This document shows, piece by piece, positions 39,701 through 47,500 of a stretch of DNA of 64,000 bases. The position numbers and the translations under genes are program-made. The first letter of the stretch is position 1, and every line of letters begins with the position of its first letter. The stretch comes from Valencia hispanica. Its lineage: Eukaryota; Chordata; Actinopteri; Cyprinodontiformes; Valenciidae. The stretch lies in the NCBI GenBank assembly GCA_963556495.2, contig OY747721.1, positions 10,742,649 to 10,806,648 of the forward strand, read 5' to 3'. The notes beneath the pieces are model-generated. The model saw only the letters and a list, made by a program, of their open reading frames with translations, did no database searches and had not been told where the DNA came from.

Positions 39701-42700
39701 GAATCTGTTGAGGGAACAAAAGATTAGGGTAATGGCAATGAGGCCTTCTAACAATTAGACTTGGAGCACATGAACCAAAAGATAAATGGTTAAAATACTC
39801 GCAAAGACGTCCAAAAAACTGGTCAGCAAATATGAGATAATATAAGGCGTTGATTGCTGGAAAGATTTTTCGACTGATTAATGAGAAGGTTGTAAATAGT
39901 TTTCACACATATGCCATTTTTAAAAAAAGAATAACATTTCAAACTATTCTTTTTGTGCAGAATCAGGTAGAGGAAGCAACGTATAGACCTCTCATTTATA
40001 TAATTGGCCCCATGACAGTCTGCCTTATGGATTGCCTCCAGCTTCAATGGTCCACAACTAAATTGCTGTAACTGATAGTTTGGTACTTTTTTGTCAGCTT
40101 GGTGTTAGCTGGTGAGATAAGGAGAGTTTCACGGGTTCATAAACACAGTTAGAAACTGAATGGCTGATTAAGCTACAGCAATTTAGGATAAATAGTACTA
40201 GGGTTTGCTTCTTAATCACAAGCAACAATAACTCAATAAAAGTCCTGTGACAGTTGAAGAGCTTTTTCATTTTATTGATAATGCATGTAACAAAAACAAT
40301 TAACAGAAAAGAGTGATGAACTCTGCAAAAGTAATATGACAGGTAAAGAAGAAGTACAGAAATCTGCTAAATATCATCAATCCAGGGTAAAATAGTCATA
40401 GATACAACATTAACATGTCAGGCGGCACAACAGTTTAATACAGCACATCAATAAAAGCCCAATATTATTAATGTATTTAGTCCTACTTAGCCACTTAATT
40501 ACATATCATATTACAAGATGTACTATCTAAACAAAATACACCCATAGTCGTGCTTTAAAAAGCAATTGCACTGTTACACAATTTAAGTAAATGTGTGTAT
40601 CTTTTATTATTATTATTATTATTATTAGGCTCAAGATTTTTTATTTTATTTCACTAGGTTCAATTTGAGACTTTGTAAAAAAAACACTGATTTAAATGTA
40701 GGGCCAACAAGAAGTATAAAATGTACTATAATAAGTTTAAAATAAAGCCTCAAAAACACACTACATAACATGTTTAGATTGCTTAACTTAAGGATGTTCA
40801 ATATAACTCTGTCCATTTGTGTTTTTTAGGCTTTGGCATGTCAGTCTTTTGCACGTTAGGAGGAAGGACTGAATGTTGGGGGATATAGGTGTTTTGATGA
40901 AAAAAGGCTCGCACACTGCAGGACTCTAAGGCGGGTTCCTTTATTGCACCATTTTGTGGCACAATACAGTGTTTTGAGTGACAACCTGTTAATTAGACCT
41001 TGTAGTTTTGTGTCGAAGCAAAATAAAACCCCATCTCTTTATCCAGCACTGAAACACACGAAAGTTCCAAAAGCAAAAGTTGCTAGAAGAGGTAACAGAC
41101 ATACAAATTTAAGACAGTACTAAATTGAATTCCTATTATAGTAAATGTGGATGTATTTGAGATGTTTAAGGCCTGATGTTAAAAAAATTAAATGTAAGAC
41201 TTTGTGGCTTTCTCGGACTGGAGGGAAATCCTGCATGGCACAGAATTAAATAAAAACACGTCCTCTGTGTGATATGTTAAAGCTGAGGTTACTTTTTTAT
41301 GTGATAAAAGGATTTTCCTTCATCTTTGGATTCACAAATTCACTAAAAAGGGCTCAATTTACCCAAACCTTAAAAGTATAGCAACAACAACAAAAAAAGA
41401 ATGATAGAAACATTTTGCCTTATTTTTTCCCCTTTTACTTGATGAAACCAGTGAGAGCAACACGCTCTTGCAGTCATGTCATACTACCTATCTGCTAAGT
41501 TGAATGAGTCTATAGGTGAAAAAATGGCTTGCATCTTAAAATCTTGAGAGATGGTGGAGCTCATATGGGCTGAAGATCACCACCTACTGGTGGGATAAGA
41601 CGTTGACAACAAAAGCAAAACAAAACTTTTCAGTTTATTCCTTTAATTTGATAAATTATGATTAGTGTGGCTGAAAAAGTCAACAGGCAGACTTTTAATG
41701 GAAAGTAAATCCATTAAAATATTAAATAAAACTCAACATCAACTGAAGAAAAAAATTATTATTTAGGGATTAACAAATATAATTTTACTTACTTAAATCT
41801 TGTGTATTGTTATTTACCAGTAGGCAATCTGGAGGGGGTTGGAGAGGTTTGGTACCATTTACCAAGACGTTTATTTAATTTTCCTTATTGACTAATTTCA
41901 AACGTTTTTGGAGCTCTTCCACAAACATTTACAATCATAAATTATCTGGGAATTTACTAAAAAAAAAGGCGACTACATTGCAGAACAGTAGAGACCAAAT
42001 TAGTCAAATGTTAAGTAGATAAAAATCTACTTAACATTGGTTGATTTGCTGAATTTGTTGACACTTTCTATTTATGACATGCTAAATGTTAGAAAATTAT
42101 TTCACCATGAGAAAACTACAGCTACAGTGCCTCGCAAAAGATCTAAATTGTTTGGCACACATTCATATTTGGCCCTCTTTACTCTAATGCCCCTAAACTA
42201 AGCCCAGCTCAAGCAACTACCTTCAGAAAGTCAACAAATAAGTAAACTGAGTCCAGCTGTATGTAATTTAATCAAACGTAATGTAATTTTAATGAGAAGC
42301 AGTCAATAGCCCCATGGCAACTCTGGAGGAGGTTCACCTCAGGTGAGATAACCTGTCAACATGACGACTATAAGTCGTGCATGGCAAAAATCTGGCCTTT
42401 CAGGAAAAGGGGCAAGAAGACAGTCGTTGTTTAAAGAACACTAAAGGAATTCCTGTTTCTACATGGTTGATATGTCTGAGTAGAGGACAAAACAAAAATA
42501 TAGAAGAAGGCACTATGGTGAGATGAGATCAAAACGGACCTTTTTGGCCATTTGCCATTTTGTGGTGGAGAACAAACACTGCACTGCGTTGTAAAGACAC
42601 AATCTCATGAAACATTGTGGTGGCAGCGTCCTACTTTAGTGGTGCTTGTCTTCTGCAAACACAGGGCAGTCGAGGAGAGATGATGGGAAGATAGATGGAG

Positions 42701-43518
42701 ATAAATAAAGGACACGCCTTGGGGGGAAAAAAACTGCAAATTGAGTTGAGACTGGAATGAATGGTCACTTTCCAGCAATGAAAGTACTTTTGATTTTGGG
42801 GCATCAGAGTGGAGTGGCCTGGAAGCAATTTTACACCACACTTTTCAGATATTTTTGTACCATATTGTGATTCATCAAATTAATTCTCAAAAAAGACAAG
42901 GTCGTTTCCTGAAACTTGAAAACCTGTGGTTATGAGTACTTTTGCAAGGCGTATCTATGGGCGTCAACACCACAATAACAACAACCCTATGATTAAAATG
43001 TCTAAACAACACAAAGCAGCTGTTCTAAAGTGGGTCAGGGTTTCGTTTTTGTCGCTTGTCTTCTGAAATTACTGGGAAGGGATAAGATAAGGAGCTTATT
43101 TGAAACAACTGTTAAAAACTGTAAGTAAAATGGTATATAAGCTCCCTCAGAAACATGTCTAAAACCGCTCGGAGTTAGCTATAAAGCTGTTTGTTGGAAG
43201 CCACAAAGGAAAATGAGATAATGATTTAAAATGAAGGTGCATTTATTTTTAATAAACCGTTTGGAAATGTAAGGGAAATTACTTATAAACTCTTTTGAAA
43301 CTGCTGTGAAGGGAGCAGAGTTGCTAAGGAAGCTAAAGCTGCAACATGATCTAACCTGTCTGAAAATCCGGTATCTTCAGGTCTTCCCTCTCGTCTATTT
43401 TTTTCAAATACTGGTAGACGAGATCTTCTTTTTCTTGTTGTGTTGTGGCGTCATCTATAGCGTAATCGAGCTGACTCTGGATGGGAAACAGTGTAGAGAG
43501 ACTGCAGTGGGACGCCAT
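15487..43518 (-). CDS. nhlrc2: NHL repeat-containing protein 2 (whole gene, 12 coding exons)
   Basis: Join (minus strand): 43518-43356, 39229-39077, 30792-30743, 29039-28631, 27520-27399, 27294-27165, 25164-25071, 23427-23196, 21191-21069, 20541-20338, 20118-19905, 15749-15487. The total is 2157 nt, 718 residues plus TAA, and every junction keeps phase with GT/AG ends. Seen: a thioredoxin-like domain at about residues 45-205 (CCINC at 84-88; cis-proline in SCWPTLV near 158), NHL propeller blades at about 212-560 with repeated YVADTxNHxI/ADSESS-type strands, and a C-terminal beta domain at about 570-718. Human NHLRC2 is about 726 residues and aligns along its whole length. From the literature: the protein is essential, and its variants cause FINCA disease; its substrate is unclear. 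It is divergently paired with dclre1a. The start ATG is the one matching the human N-terminus. Introns are heavily loaded with transposons. Confidence 0.97.
15750..16835. other. nhlrc2 intron 11, proximal part
   Basis: No repeat or gene recognised. AT-rich intron sequence up to the Tc1 element. Confidence 0.5.
16836..18335 (-). mobile_element. Tc1 transposon, nearly full length, with matching ends
   Basis: The ends TAAACTCAGTAAAATAAGAA (from 16836) and, reversed, TAAACTCAGCAAAAAAAGAA (to 18335) form terminal inverted repeats. The 1.5-kb length is normal for Tc1. The interior encodes a transposase on the minus strand. It sits in nhlrc2 intron 11 in the same orientation as the gene. Confidence 0.88.
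17037..18075 (-). pseudogene. Tc1 transposase, inactivated
   Basis: Open from 18075 to 17605: two helix-turn-helix units ([20 protein letters not shown] and the later [14 protein letters not shown]) around a GRPG hook. The catalytic DDE part follows in pieces. The first Asp region (DESRF) is reached only through a frameshift near 17605. The second lies in [16 protein letters not shown] (17262-17483). The third is in [16 protein letters not shown], with TGA at 17037. In-frame stops near 17550 and 17268 also break it. Lesions are few, so the insertion looks fairly young. Its product would have been a cut-and-paste transposase; it is not functional here. Confidence 0.85.
18336..19904. other. nhlrc2 intron 11, distal part
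   Basis: Mostly unrecognised. A short stretch at about 19020-19050 (TTTATTGGCACCTCTGGTAA) resembles the end of a teleost Tc1-like family also seen near 29620. Confidence 0.45.
19905..20118 (-). CDS. nhlrc2: nhlrc2 coding exon 11
   Basis: Encodes [33 protein letters not shown] and [29 protein letters not shown] follows. This is the linker and start of the C-terminal beta domain. The acceptor ...CTAACCAG sits at 20119-20120; exits in phase 1. Confidence 0.93.
20284..20335. repeat. CA-rich tract next to nhlrc2 exon 10 donor
   Basis: Interrupted CA repeats (CACACACAGACACACACGCAC). On the transcribed strand this is GTGTGT sequence directly downstream of the exon 10 5' splice site. Confidence 0.7.
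20338..20541 (-). CDS. nhlrc2: nhlrc2 coding exon 10 (last NHL blade)
   Basis: 68 codons: [40 protein letters not shown] and [16 protein letters not shown]. The donor is the poor-looking GTCAGG, followed by a GTGCGTGTGTGTCTGTGTG run. The exon end is supported because exon 11 continues in frame with the family sequence. Confidence 0.9.
20542..21068. other. nhlrc2 intron 9 with purine-rich tract
   Basis: At about 20755-20890 the plus strand is almost pure purine (GGAAGGAATATAGGGAAGAC and similar), a possible simple-repeat origin. Nothing else was recognised. Confidence 0.5.
21069..21191 (-). CDS. nhlrc2: nhlrc2 coding exon 9 (NHL blade)
   Basis: Exactly 41 codons: [20 protein letters not shown], then LGVAW and [11 protein letters not shown]. 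The phase 0-0 exon is a self-contained propeller strand set. Confidence 0.96.
21844..22347. repeat. GATG-based minisatellite in nhlrc2 intron 8
   Basis: About 500 bases of GATG words organised into a higher-order unit of roughly 20-28 bases: GGATGGGTGGATAGCAGATG, with variable numbers of GATG inserted. It is preceded by a (GA)n run at about 21822-21841. Long open frames on both strands (MDGWMDGW and HPSIHPS) are artefacts of the repeat. Confidence 0.92.
22348..23195. other. nhlrc2 intron 8, remaining part
   Basis: No gene or repeat recognised between the minisatellite and exon 8. Confidence 0.5.
23196..23427 (-). CDS. nhlrc2: nhlrc2 coding exon 8 (NHL blades)
   Basis: Encodes [49 protein letters not shown] and [10 protein letters not shown]. 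Donor GTGGGT; exits in phase 0. The exon is markedly GC-rich compared with its flanks. A DNA transposon end begins about 64 bases upstream of its acceptor. Confidence 0.96.
23491..23879 (+). mobile_element. DNA transposon remnant, CAGTGCTGTAAAAAAGTATT end
   Basis: The left terminus CAGTGCTGTAAAAAAGTATT and TTTGGCCCCCCTTACAGATT is typical of an abundant teleost DNA transposon. An internal block CTTTGGATCATTGTCCTCCT follows. No right end was seen before the next element starts at about 23880. Confidence 0.55.
23880..24857 (-). mobile_element. Tc1-like transposon with GCCTGGCCAAAA ends
   Basis: The left GCCTGGCCAAAAAAGAAAAC and the right, reversed, TACACTGCCTGGCCAAAATA form terminal inverted repeats. 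Minus-strand transposase fragments remain at 24457-24768 and 24012-24236. A helix-turn-helix-like [20 protein letters not shown] is visible, but the catalytic frame is broken. It lies in nhlrc2 intron 7. Confidence 0.7.
25071..25164 (-). CDS. nhlrc2: nhlrc2 coding exon 7 (NHL blade)
   Basis: Encodes [20 protein letters not shown] and ends [10 protein letters not shown], matching the human [21 protein letters not shown] strand. Exits in phase 2 at donor GTGAGAG. Confidence 0.95.
25165..26099. other. nhlrc2 intron 6, part without recognised features
   Basis: AT-rich intron. Only short open frames with no resemblance to known proteins. Confidence 0.5.
26100..26580. repeat. Diverged tandem duplication in nhlrc2 intron 6
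   Basis: Two blocks about 310 bases apart share ordered words. 26130-26300 has ATAAGAACCCCCAATTTTTG...GTGGAATATGTAGGACAAGG. 26430-26580 has ATAAGGAACAGAATCCCCCC...GTGGGATATTTGGGATGAGG. No coding content. Confidence 0.5.
27165..27294 (-). CDS. nhlrc2: nhlrc2 coding exon 6 (NHL blade)
   Basis: Encodes [20 protein letters not shown] and, later, [14 protein letters not shown]. Donor GTGAGT; exits in phase 1. Confidence 0.95.
27399..27520 (-). CDS. nhlrc2: nhlrc2 coding exon 5 (NHL blade)
   Basis: Encodes [20 protein letters not shown], then [21 protein letters not shown], a classic NHL strand motif. Acceptor CTGTTACAG; donor GTAGCAAT after the AAG codon; phase 0 exit. Confidence 0.95.
27730..28615 (+). 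mobile_element. Tc1-like transposon remnants in nhlrc2 intron 4
   Basis: 27745-27825 reads as a right end (GTTGTAACATGACATAATAT then GCATACTTTTGCAAGGC). 28230-28430 holds reversed transposase DNA (AATATGCTTTGATCGAAGCC; AGCTCTGGTTGTATGTTTG). 28480-28610 is another right-end-like stretch (TTGGTCATATAAAATCCCAT). The pieces are fragmentary. Confidence 0.55.
28631..29039 (-). CDS. nhlrc2: nhlrc2 coding exon 4 (rest of thioredoxin fold, first NHL blade)
   Basis: Encodes residues 123-258: [25 protein letters not shown], the cis-Pro loop [11 protein letters not shown], then [19 protein letters not shown] and GHHRILVV, which start the propeller. It ends in phase 1 at HVVGG. Confidence 0.96.
29613..29835 (+). 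mobile_element. Tc1-like transposon end fragment
   Basis: TACAGTGCCCTCTATAATTA then TCTGACACC is a typical terminus. ACAGGTGCCACTTATTGGC at about 29813 is a degenerate relative. No transposase remains. Confidence 0.45.
29850..30235 (+). mobile_element. Mariner-like repeat (ACACCGATCAGGCATAACAT)
   Basis: Starts ACACCGATCAGGCATAACAT and contains GTGGGTGGGATGTGAGGCAG then CAAGTGAACATTTTCTC, known words of a common teleost mariner-type repeat. Non-coding. Confidence 0.5.
30743..30792 (-). CDS. nhlrc2: nhlrc2 coding exon 3 (50 nt)
   Basis: A very short exon encoding [17 protein letters not shown], a strongly conserved NHLRC2 stretch. Acceptor TTTTGCAG and donor GTAAGT are both good. It restores phase 0. 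Confidence 0.95.
31090..32885 (+). mobile_element. L2/CR1-group LINE, 5'-truncated, in nhlrc2 intron 2
   Basis: Lies antisense to nhlrc2. A single frame with one in-frame stop (31512) covers [36 protein letters not shown] (motif A), [20 protein letters not shown] (motif B), [11 protein letters not shown] (motif C) and the C-terminal [20 protein letters not shown] to SLHWLPV-like region. It shifts frame near 32600. The tail ends with TGTACAGTGTCCTTGGGTG and ATTATTATTAA. The coding part is unusually GC-rich compared with the intron around it. Confidence 0.85.
32886..34683. other. nhlrc2 intron 2, no recognised features
   Basis: AT-rich with short open frames only. No splice-linked coding sequence. 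Confidence 0.5.
34684..35310. mobile_element. hAT-like MITE, CTAGGGCTGGGCAATATGGC type
   Basis: Begins CTAGGGCTGGGCAATATGGC with repeated CGATAT words, a very common teleost miniature element. 35220-35310 (GGGGTAGGCCGGTATAGTC) looks like a second, related end. Inverted-repeat closure could not be proven. Confidence 0.4.
35311..36989. other. nhlrc2 intron 2, no recognised features
   Basis: No gene or repeat recognised. Confidence 0.45.
36990..37370 (-). mobile_element. Retroposon 3'-end fragment
   Basis: TTCAAAATTACTTTATTAAT then CCCAAAGGGAAATTA is a frequent 3' end (in reverse) of a teleost retroposon. The following CTCCTGTAGCACTCC and CTGATGTAGAGGATGCTCAG belong to the same non-coding body. 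Exact family uncertain. Confidence 0.45.
37371..38924. other. nhlrc2 intron 2, no recognised features
   Basis: Unique-looking intron sequence. No repeat identified. Confidence 0.45.
38925..38945. repeat. Poly-C run
   Basis: An uninterrupted run of about 21 C about 130 bases downstream (in gene sense) of nhlrc2 exon 2. Prone to assembly or sequencing length error. Confidence 0.85.
39041..39064. repeat. (CA)n microsatellite beside nhlrc2 exon 2 donor
   Basis: About 12 CA units. In the transcript this is (UG)n starting about 13 bases after the exon 2 5' splice site. Confidence 0.9.
39077..39229 (-). CDS. nhlrc2: nhlrc2 coding exon 2 (thioredoxin CCINC motif)
   Basis: Encodes [12 protein letters not shown] through [20 protein letters not shown], the thioredoxin-like beta strand and redox-type CxxC (C85-I-N-C88). 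It enters and leaves in phase 1. The donor GTCTGTGC is followed within 13 bases by a (TG)n tract. Confidence 0.95.
39230..42124. other. nhlrc2 intron 1, mostly unrecognised
   Basis: Contains an (ATT)n microsatellite at about 40603-40627. No gene seen. Confidence 0.5.
42125..42958 (+). mobile_element. Tc1-like transposon remnant in nhlrc2 intron 1
   Basis: Left end TACAGTGCCTCGCAAAAGAT, right end GAGTACTTTTGCAAGGCG. Internal transposase-like DNA (CCATGGCAACTCTGGAGGAG) is present without an open frame. Confidence 0.65.
43356..43518 (-). CDS. nhlrc2: nhlrc2 coding exon 1
   Basis: The exon starts with ATG at 43518-43516 ([20 protein letters not shown]...) and ends in phase 1 before donor GTTAG. 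It encodes the N-terminal helix region ([15 protein letters not shown]), which closely matches vertebrate NHLRC2. Confidence 0.93.
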
Positions 43519-44125
43519 GATTGCACCAAAAACTACAACTTTGATGACGGGCAGCCTTGCTGCTTCCTAAAGAGAACAATAACCAATCACAGCAGCCGCT
43601 TGGCGGCCAAACAGAGTAATAGGAGTGACGTTGTAGATGGAAAGTGTTGATTTCGGGAGAAAATGCAATACGTTACTCTTTAGAAATTAATTTTTTTATT
43701 TTAATTAATTAATTGCATTAGCCTAAAAGTCAGTTTTGTCAGGAGGATTTTTTTTAGATGCTATACTAAATATAGGTAAGCAAATGTAGTGTTATTGGAA
43801 AATGTAGAAAGTGTGGCTCTTTTTGTCGCGTTATGTTTACCCATTTCATCGTCTCGTTCTGGCGGTAAGGGTAGCTAACAATTACTGACAGCAGAACGTG
43901 ATTACATTATATGAAGATATCTTGGAAAGCATGATTAATATTTTTATTAAATGAGCTATTCGGTTAGCGACACGTTTACAGAGCATATCTACACGGAAGT
44001 ATCCTATGCAAGCAGGTTTGGTGTCACTTTTGCGCCTGAAGAGGAATGTTACAAAAGGTTAGTTCTTGTGTAATAACCTGTGTTTTGAGGTGACGCCTGC
44101 TACGCTACGTTCGCCGCTGCTCCAA
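43519..44125. promoter_or_regulatory. Shared bidirectional promoter interval nhlrc2 / dclre1a
   Basis: 607 bases separate the two divergent start codons, so both promoters and 5' UTRs must lie here or in unseen upstream exons. Visible candidate sites cluster on the nhlrc2 side: CCAAT at 43583-43587, a GC-rich TTGGCGGCCAAA at 43600-43611 and a CRE-like TGACGTT at 43626-43632. CpGs are enriched at both edges, with an AT-rich middle. No clear TATA box is placed for either gene. The transcription starts cannot be fixed from sequence. Confidence 0.7.
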
Positions 44126-44519
44126 ATGTCACAGAACGACGGCTCCGAAAATGACATTTGGGAATATAAACCTCTGGAGAAGAAAAGAAAGAACAATAAA
44201 TCGCTGTCTGTTTCCAAAAGAAGGTGCACTACGTCTCCCTCTCTCAGGGCAAAAGTGAAGAGGGCAAAGACCAAAGCGGCTGAAAGTGGAGAGTCCTTTG
44301 CTGTTGGGGATGCAGATGAAAACACACTTTTATTATCAAATGAATTACCCATCAAGTCTCCTGTCACAGAGATAATCCAAAGTGACAGCAATGCAGGCGA
44401 GAGGCAAGTGTCTGAAGACTACTGTCCCATCTGCCAGATGCCTTTCCACGTTCTGGTTGTACAGTCTCAGAGATGGCATGTTGCTGAATGCCTAGACACC
44501 CCCAGGGACAAATGCAAAG
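44126..44519 (+). CDS. dclre1a: dclre1a coding exon 1 (UBZ4 finger)
   Basis: Residues 1-131. [20 protein letters not shown] parallels the human N-terminus. A basic stretch ([13 protein letters not shown]) could act as a nuclear signal. The UBZ4 zinc finger reads [13 protein letters not shown], then RWHVAECLD. Exits in phase 1 at donor GTAAAC. The ATG context has A at -3. Confidence 0.94.
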
Positions 44520-47500
44520 GTAAACACTCCCAAATAGTTCCTATGCTTACAGTGCCTTGCAAAGGTATTCACATCCATTTACTGTACCTCTTTCACAGTT
44601 TGTCACTCTACAGCCACAAATGTCATTTTATGTTATTGAGAATTTCTTTATCTTTTTTATAGATAAAAAAAAGAAAAGAAGGTTTGATGTGATGTAGCCG
44701 ACTTCTCTGGCTGTAAGGTGTTCATTGTGATCATCAAAGAGACAGCCTGGGGGGAAGAAACTGTCTCTGGTGCGCCTGGTTTTAGCAAATAGCGCTCTGT
44801 GGCACCGACTTAAAGGCATACGTCGAAACATTTTGTGTTCAGGATGATTGGGGTCTGCAGAGATGCTAGCTGCCCCAGATCTTTAGTCTTGGGTGGAGGG
44901 AATGTCAGCTCTGATGATCCTCTCTGCAGATCTAATTGGTCATTGCAGTCTGGTCCTGTCTTGTTTTTGTGGATGAGCAAACCACACAGTGATGGACGAA
45001 CACGGGACAGACTGAAAAAAAGCTCCTTTTGGTTAGATGGATGGAAAATTATTCAGGTTTTTTTCTTCTGAGTGCCTCTAAGTTAATACTTTGTGTGACC
45101 ACCCCTCAATGCAATTACAGCTGGAAATCCTTTGGAGTCTGTCTTCACCTTGTTTGTACACCTAATGTCCTCAGTCAGGTTGGATGTCGAGTATCTGTAA
45201 ACAGGTATTTTCCAATCTTGGAACAGATCTAAATTGAAGTTAGCTGTGGGCTTTGACTAGACCACTCATACACGTGAATATGCTTTGATGCAAACTTATT
45301 TCATTGCTGCTCTAGCTGTATGTTTACAATCGGTCTGCTGCCAAGTGAACCTGAAGTCTTTTCGAGTTTCTAACAGATTGTCTTCCTGTTTTGTCCTGGA
45401 TTTAGCTCCATTCATCTTCGCATCAAATCTGACAAGCTTCTTGCCTAGAAATCTCGACAAACCGCAGAGCAAAAGCGTTGCTCTGCAGGTTGCTCTAGCC
45501 ACGCTCCATTGTAGGCTCAGCTGGTCTACCATTGGCTTGGCTAAGTGTAGGCCGGGCAAATAACAGCGCTCGATGTTTGTAGAGAGACATTGGGTGGGCT
45601 TAGCACCATTAGGGCAGAGTTTTCATTCATTTATTTCTTTTTATGATTGAAAGAAAATCTTTGATCATGCTTCAATCTTTATACATCTATGGGAAAAAGA
45701 AGTGTATTGAATAGTGATTAATCATCATCCAAATGAAGGGTTACTGGTGCAACAAAAAGTATTGAGATAAAATATTTAAACATAATTTTATTGTTTTTTT
45801 TTTGTTTTTTGTTTGTTTTTTGGGGAAGTTCTCATTGTGAAGAAATTTAATTGAATTCCTTAGATAGGGCCAGAAATGTCTGATCCTTTTTTTCCACACT
45901 TGATGTAATTATATTAGAGAGCTGACTTTGACCTTTGTGATTTATAATGTTTGCCCTTCTGAGCTCCTTTATTGTTTATTATCAAACACAAAGTGCTTGC
46001 TCAGGATGAGGGATTGCTGCAGAGTCAATGACCTGATGCAATTAACTGGATGTCAATTTTTTTTGCCTTGGAAAGTGTGGGAAATTTATTTAATTTGATC
46101 AAAATATAAATAATAATAAAATATAAATAAGAAAAAAAGTTTTTTTTTTCAATTTTAGTCCTTTTACATTGTCTGAAAAATAAAAGTCAGAGCGTCTGAA
46201 AAATAAAGGCAAAAGAAAGGCTTATAATTTTTTACGTTGCATATTTATGATCTCATTTATCTTTCATACTCAAGTTTTTACAAAACCCATTGATTTTGGT
46301 TTTTCAGACAGTGACAGAACCTCCATCCATTATAAATACCTGCTCAAGCTTGCATGGTTGCCGGTTGGTGGTGGGGGGTATTTCTAGCAGTCATTGAGCG
46401 AGAGGCAGGGTACAACCATAGACTGTATATAGGGTACAACCTGGGCAGTTTGCCATCACAGAGCGACACAGAGACCCACAGAACAAATAGTTCAGCACTC
46501 TGTAAAAAAATACAAAAATGGTTATTTTGAATGAGAACCAATCTAAGTTTATCCAGTTAAAAAATAAAAATATGTGAAATAGCCCTTTACCACATTGTTG
46601 TCAATTGTGTTTCAGAAACATCCATATAAGTAAGAAAATAAAATTAGAAAAATATTTTGAAATCAGATATTCAGAATATTTAAAAAAAAGCAGCTGAAGA
46701 AATATAGATAGTGAAAATAAAAAAGTACAGAAAGATTGTTTTTAACAATTGGCCACGGAAACTGACTTTATAACTCCGTTGTTTTGGAATAAAGTGAATA
46801 GATTTCAGGGCCGCTTCACGTTAATTTTCAATTCAAGTCAGTTTATTTATACAGTGCCAATTCACAACAGATGTCATCTCAAAGCACTTAACAAGAAGTC
46901 ATTTCAATACATTTATACAAACATTCCAATCAGTTAAAAAGTTTCCTATGTAAGGAATCCCAGAAGATTGCGTCAGTAATTGGCGTGAGGTTGGGCAGAC
47001 TTTCCAACCACAGCAATCCTTCAGCAATCCCTCCTACTGAGCAAGCATGTAGCGACGGTGGAGAGGAAAAACTCCCCTTTTAACAGGAAGAAGCCTCCAA
47101 CAGAACCAGGCTCAGTAGGAGCAGCTATCTGCCACGACCGTCTGGGGGTTTGAGAAGACAGAGCAGAGACACAGAAGGAACAGAAGGTCTGATATAAGAG
47201 AACTCTCTATGTTACAAAAAGTAAAAAGTTGATAACAGGACACAGTGGATGTTCAGCCACTGGGAGCACCATCCCAGTCGATGCCGCCCGTCCAACAGGG
47301 CAGTTAGTAAAATGTGACATTGAAATATTGGTTTTGAATATTGCTGGTAAAATTTCAGTGATGAATGACCCGCCTTTTCTTCACTGTTCTCTTAATTTTT
47401 CTATCATCCTGATCATTGCAACTCTCTAGCTGAGCTTTACCATCTTGGTCACTAAGGTCTAGATTAGGTGTGGGCATAAAAAGCAATGAAGACAATTTTA

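Noticed and set aside
44066..44125. Upstream in-frame extension of dclre1a (20 extra residues)
   Set aside because: It begins with TTG, not ATG. The first ATG in frame, 44126, gives the N-terminus that matches the family.
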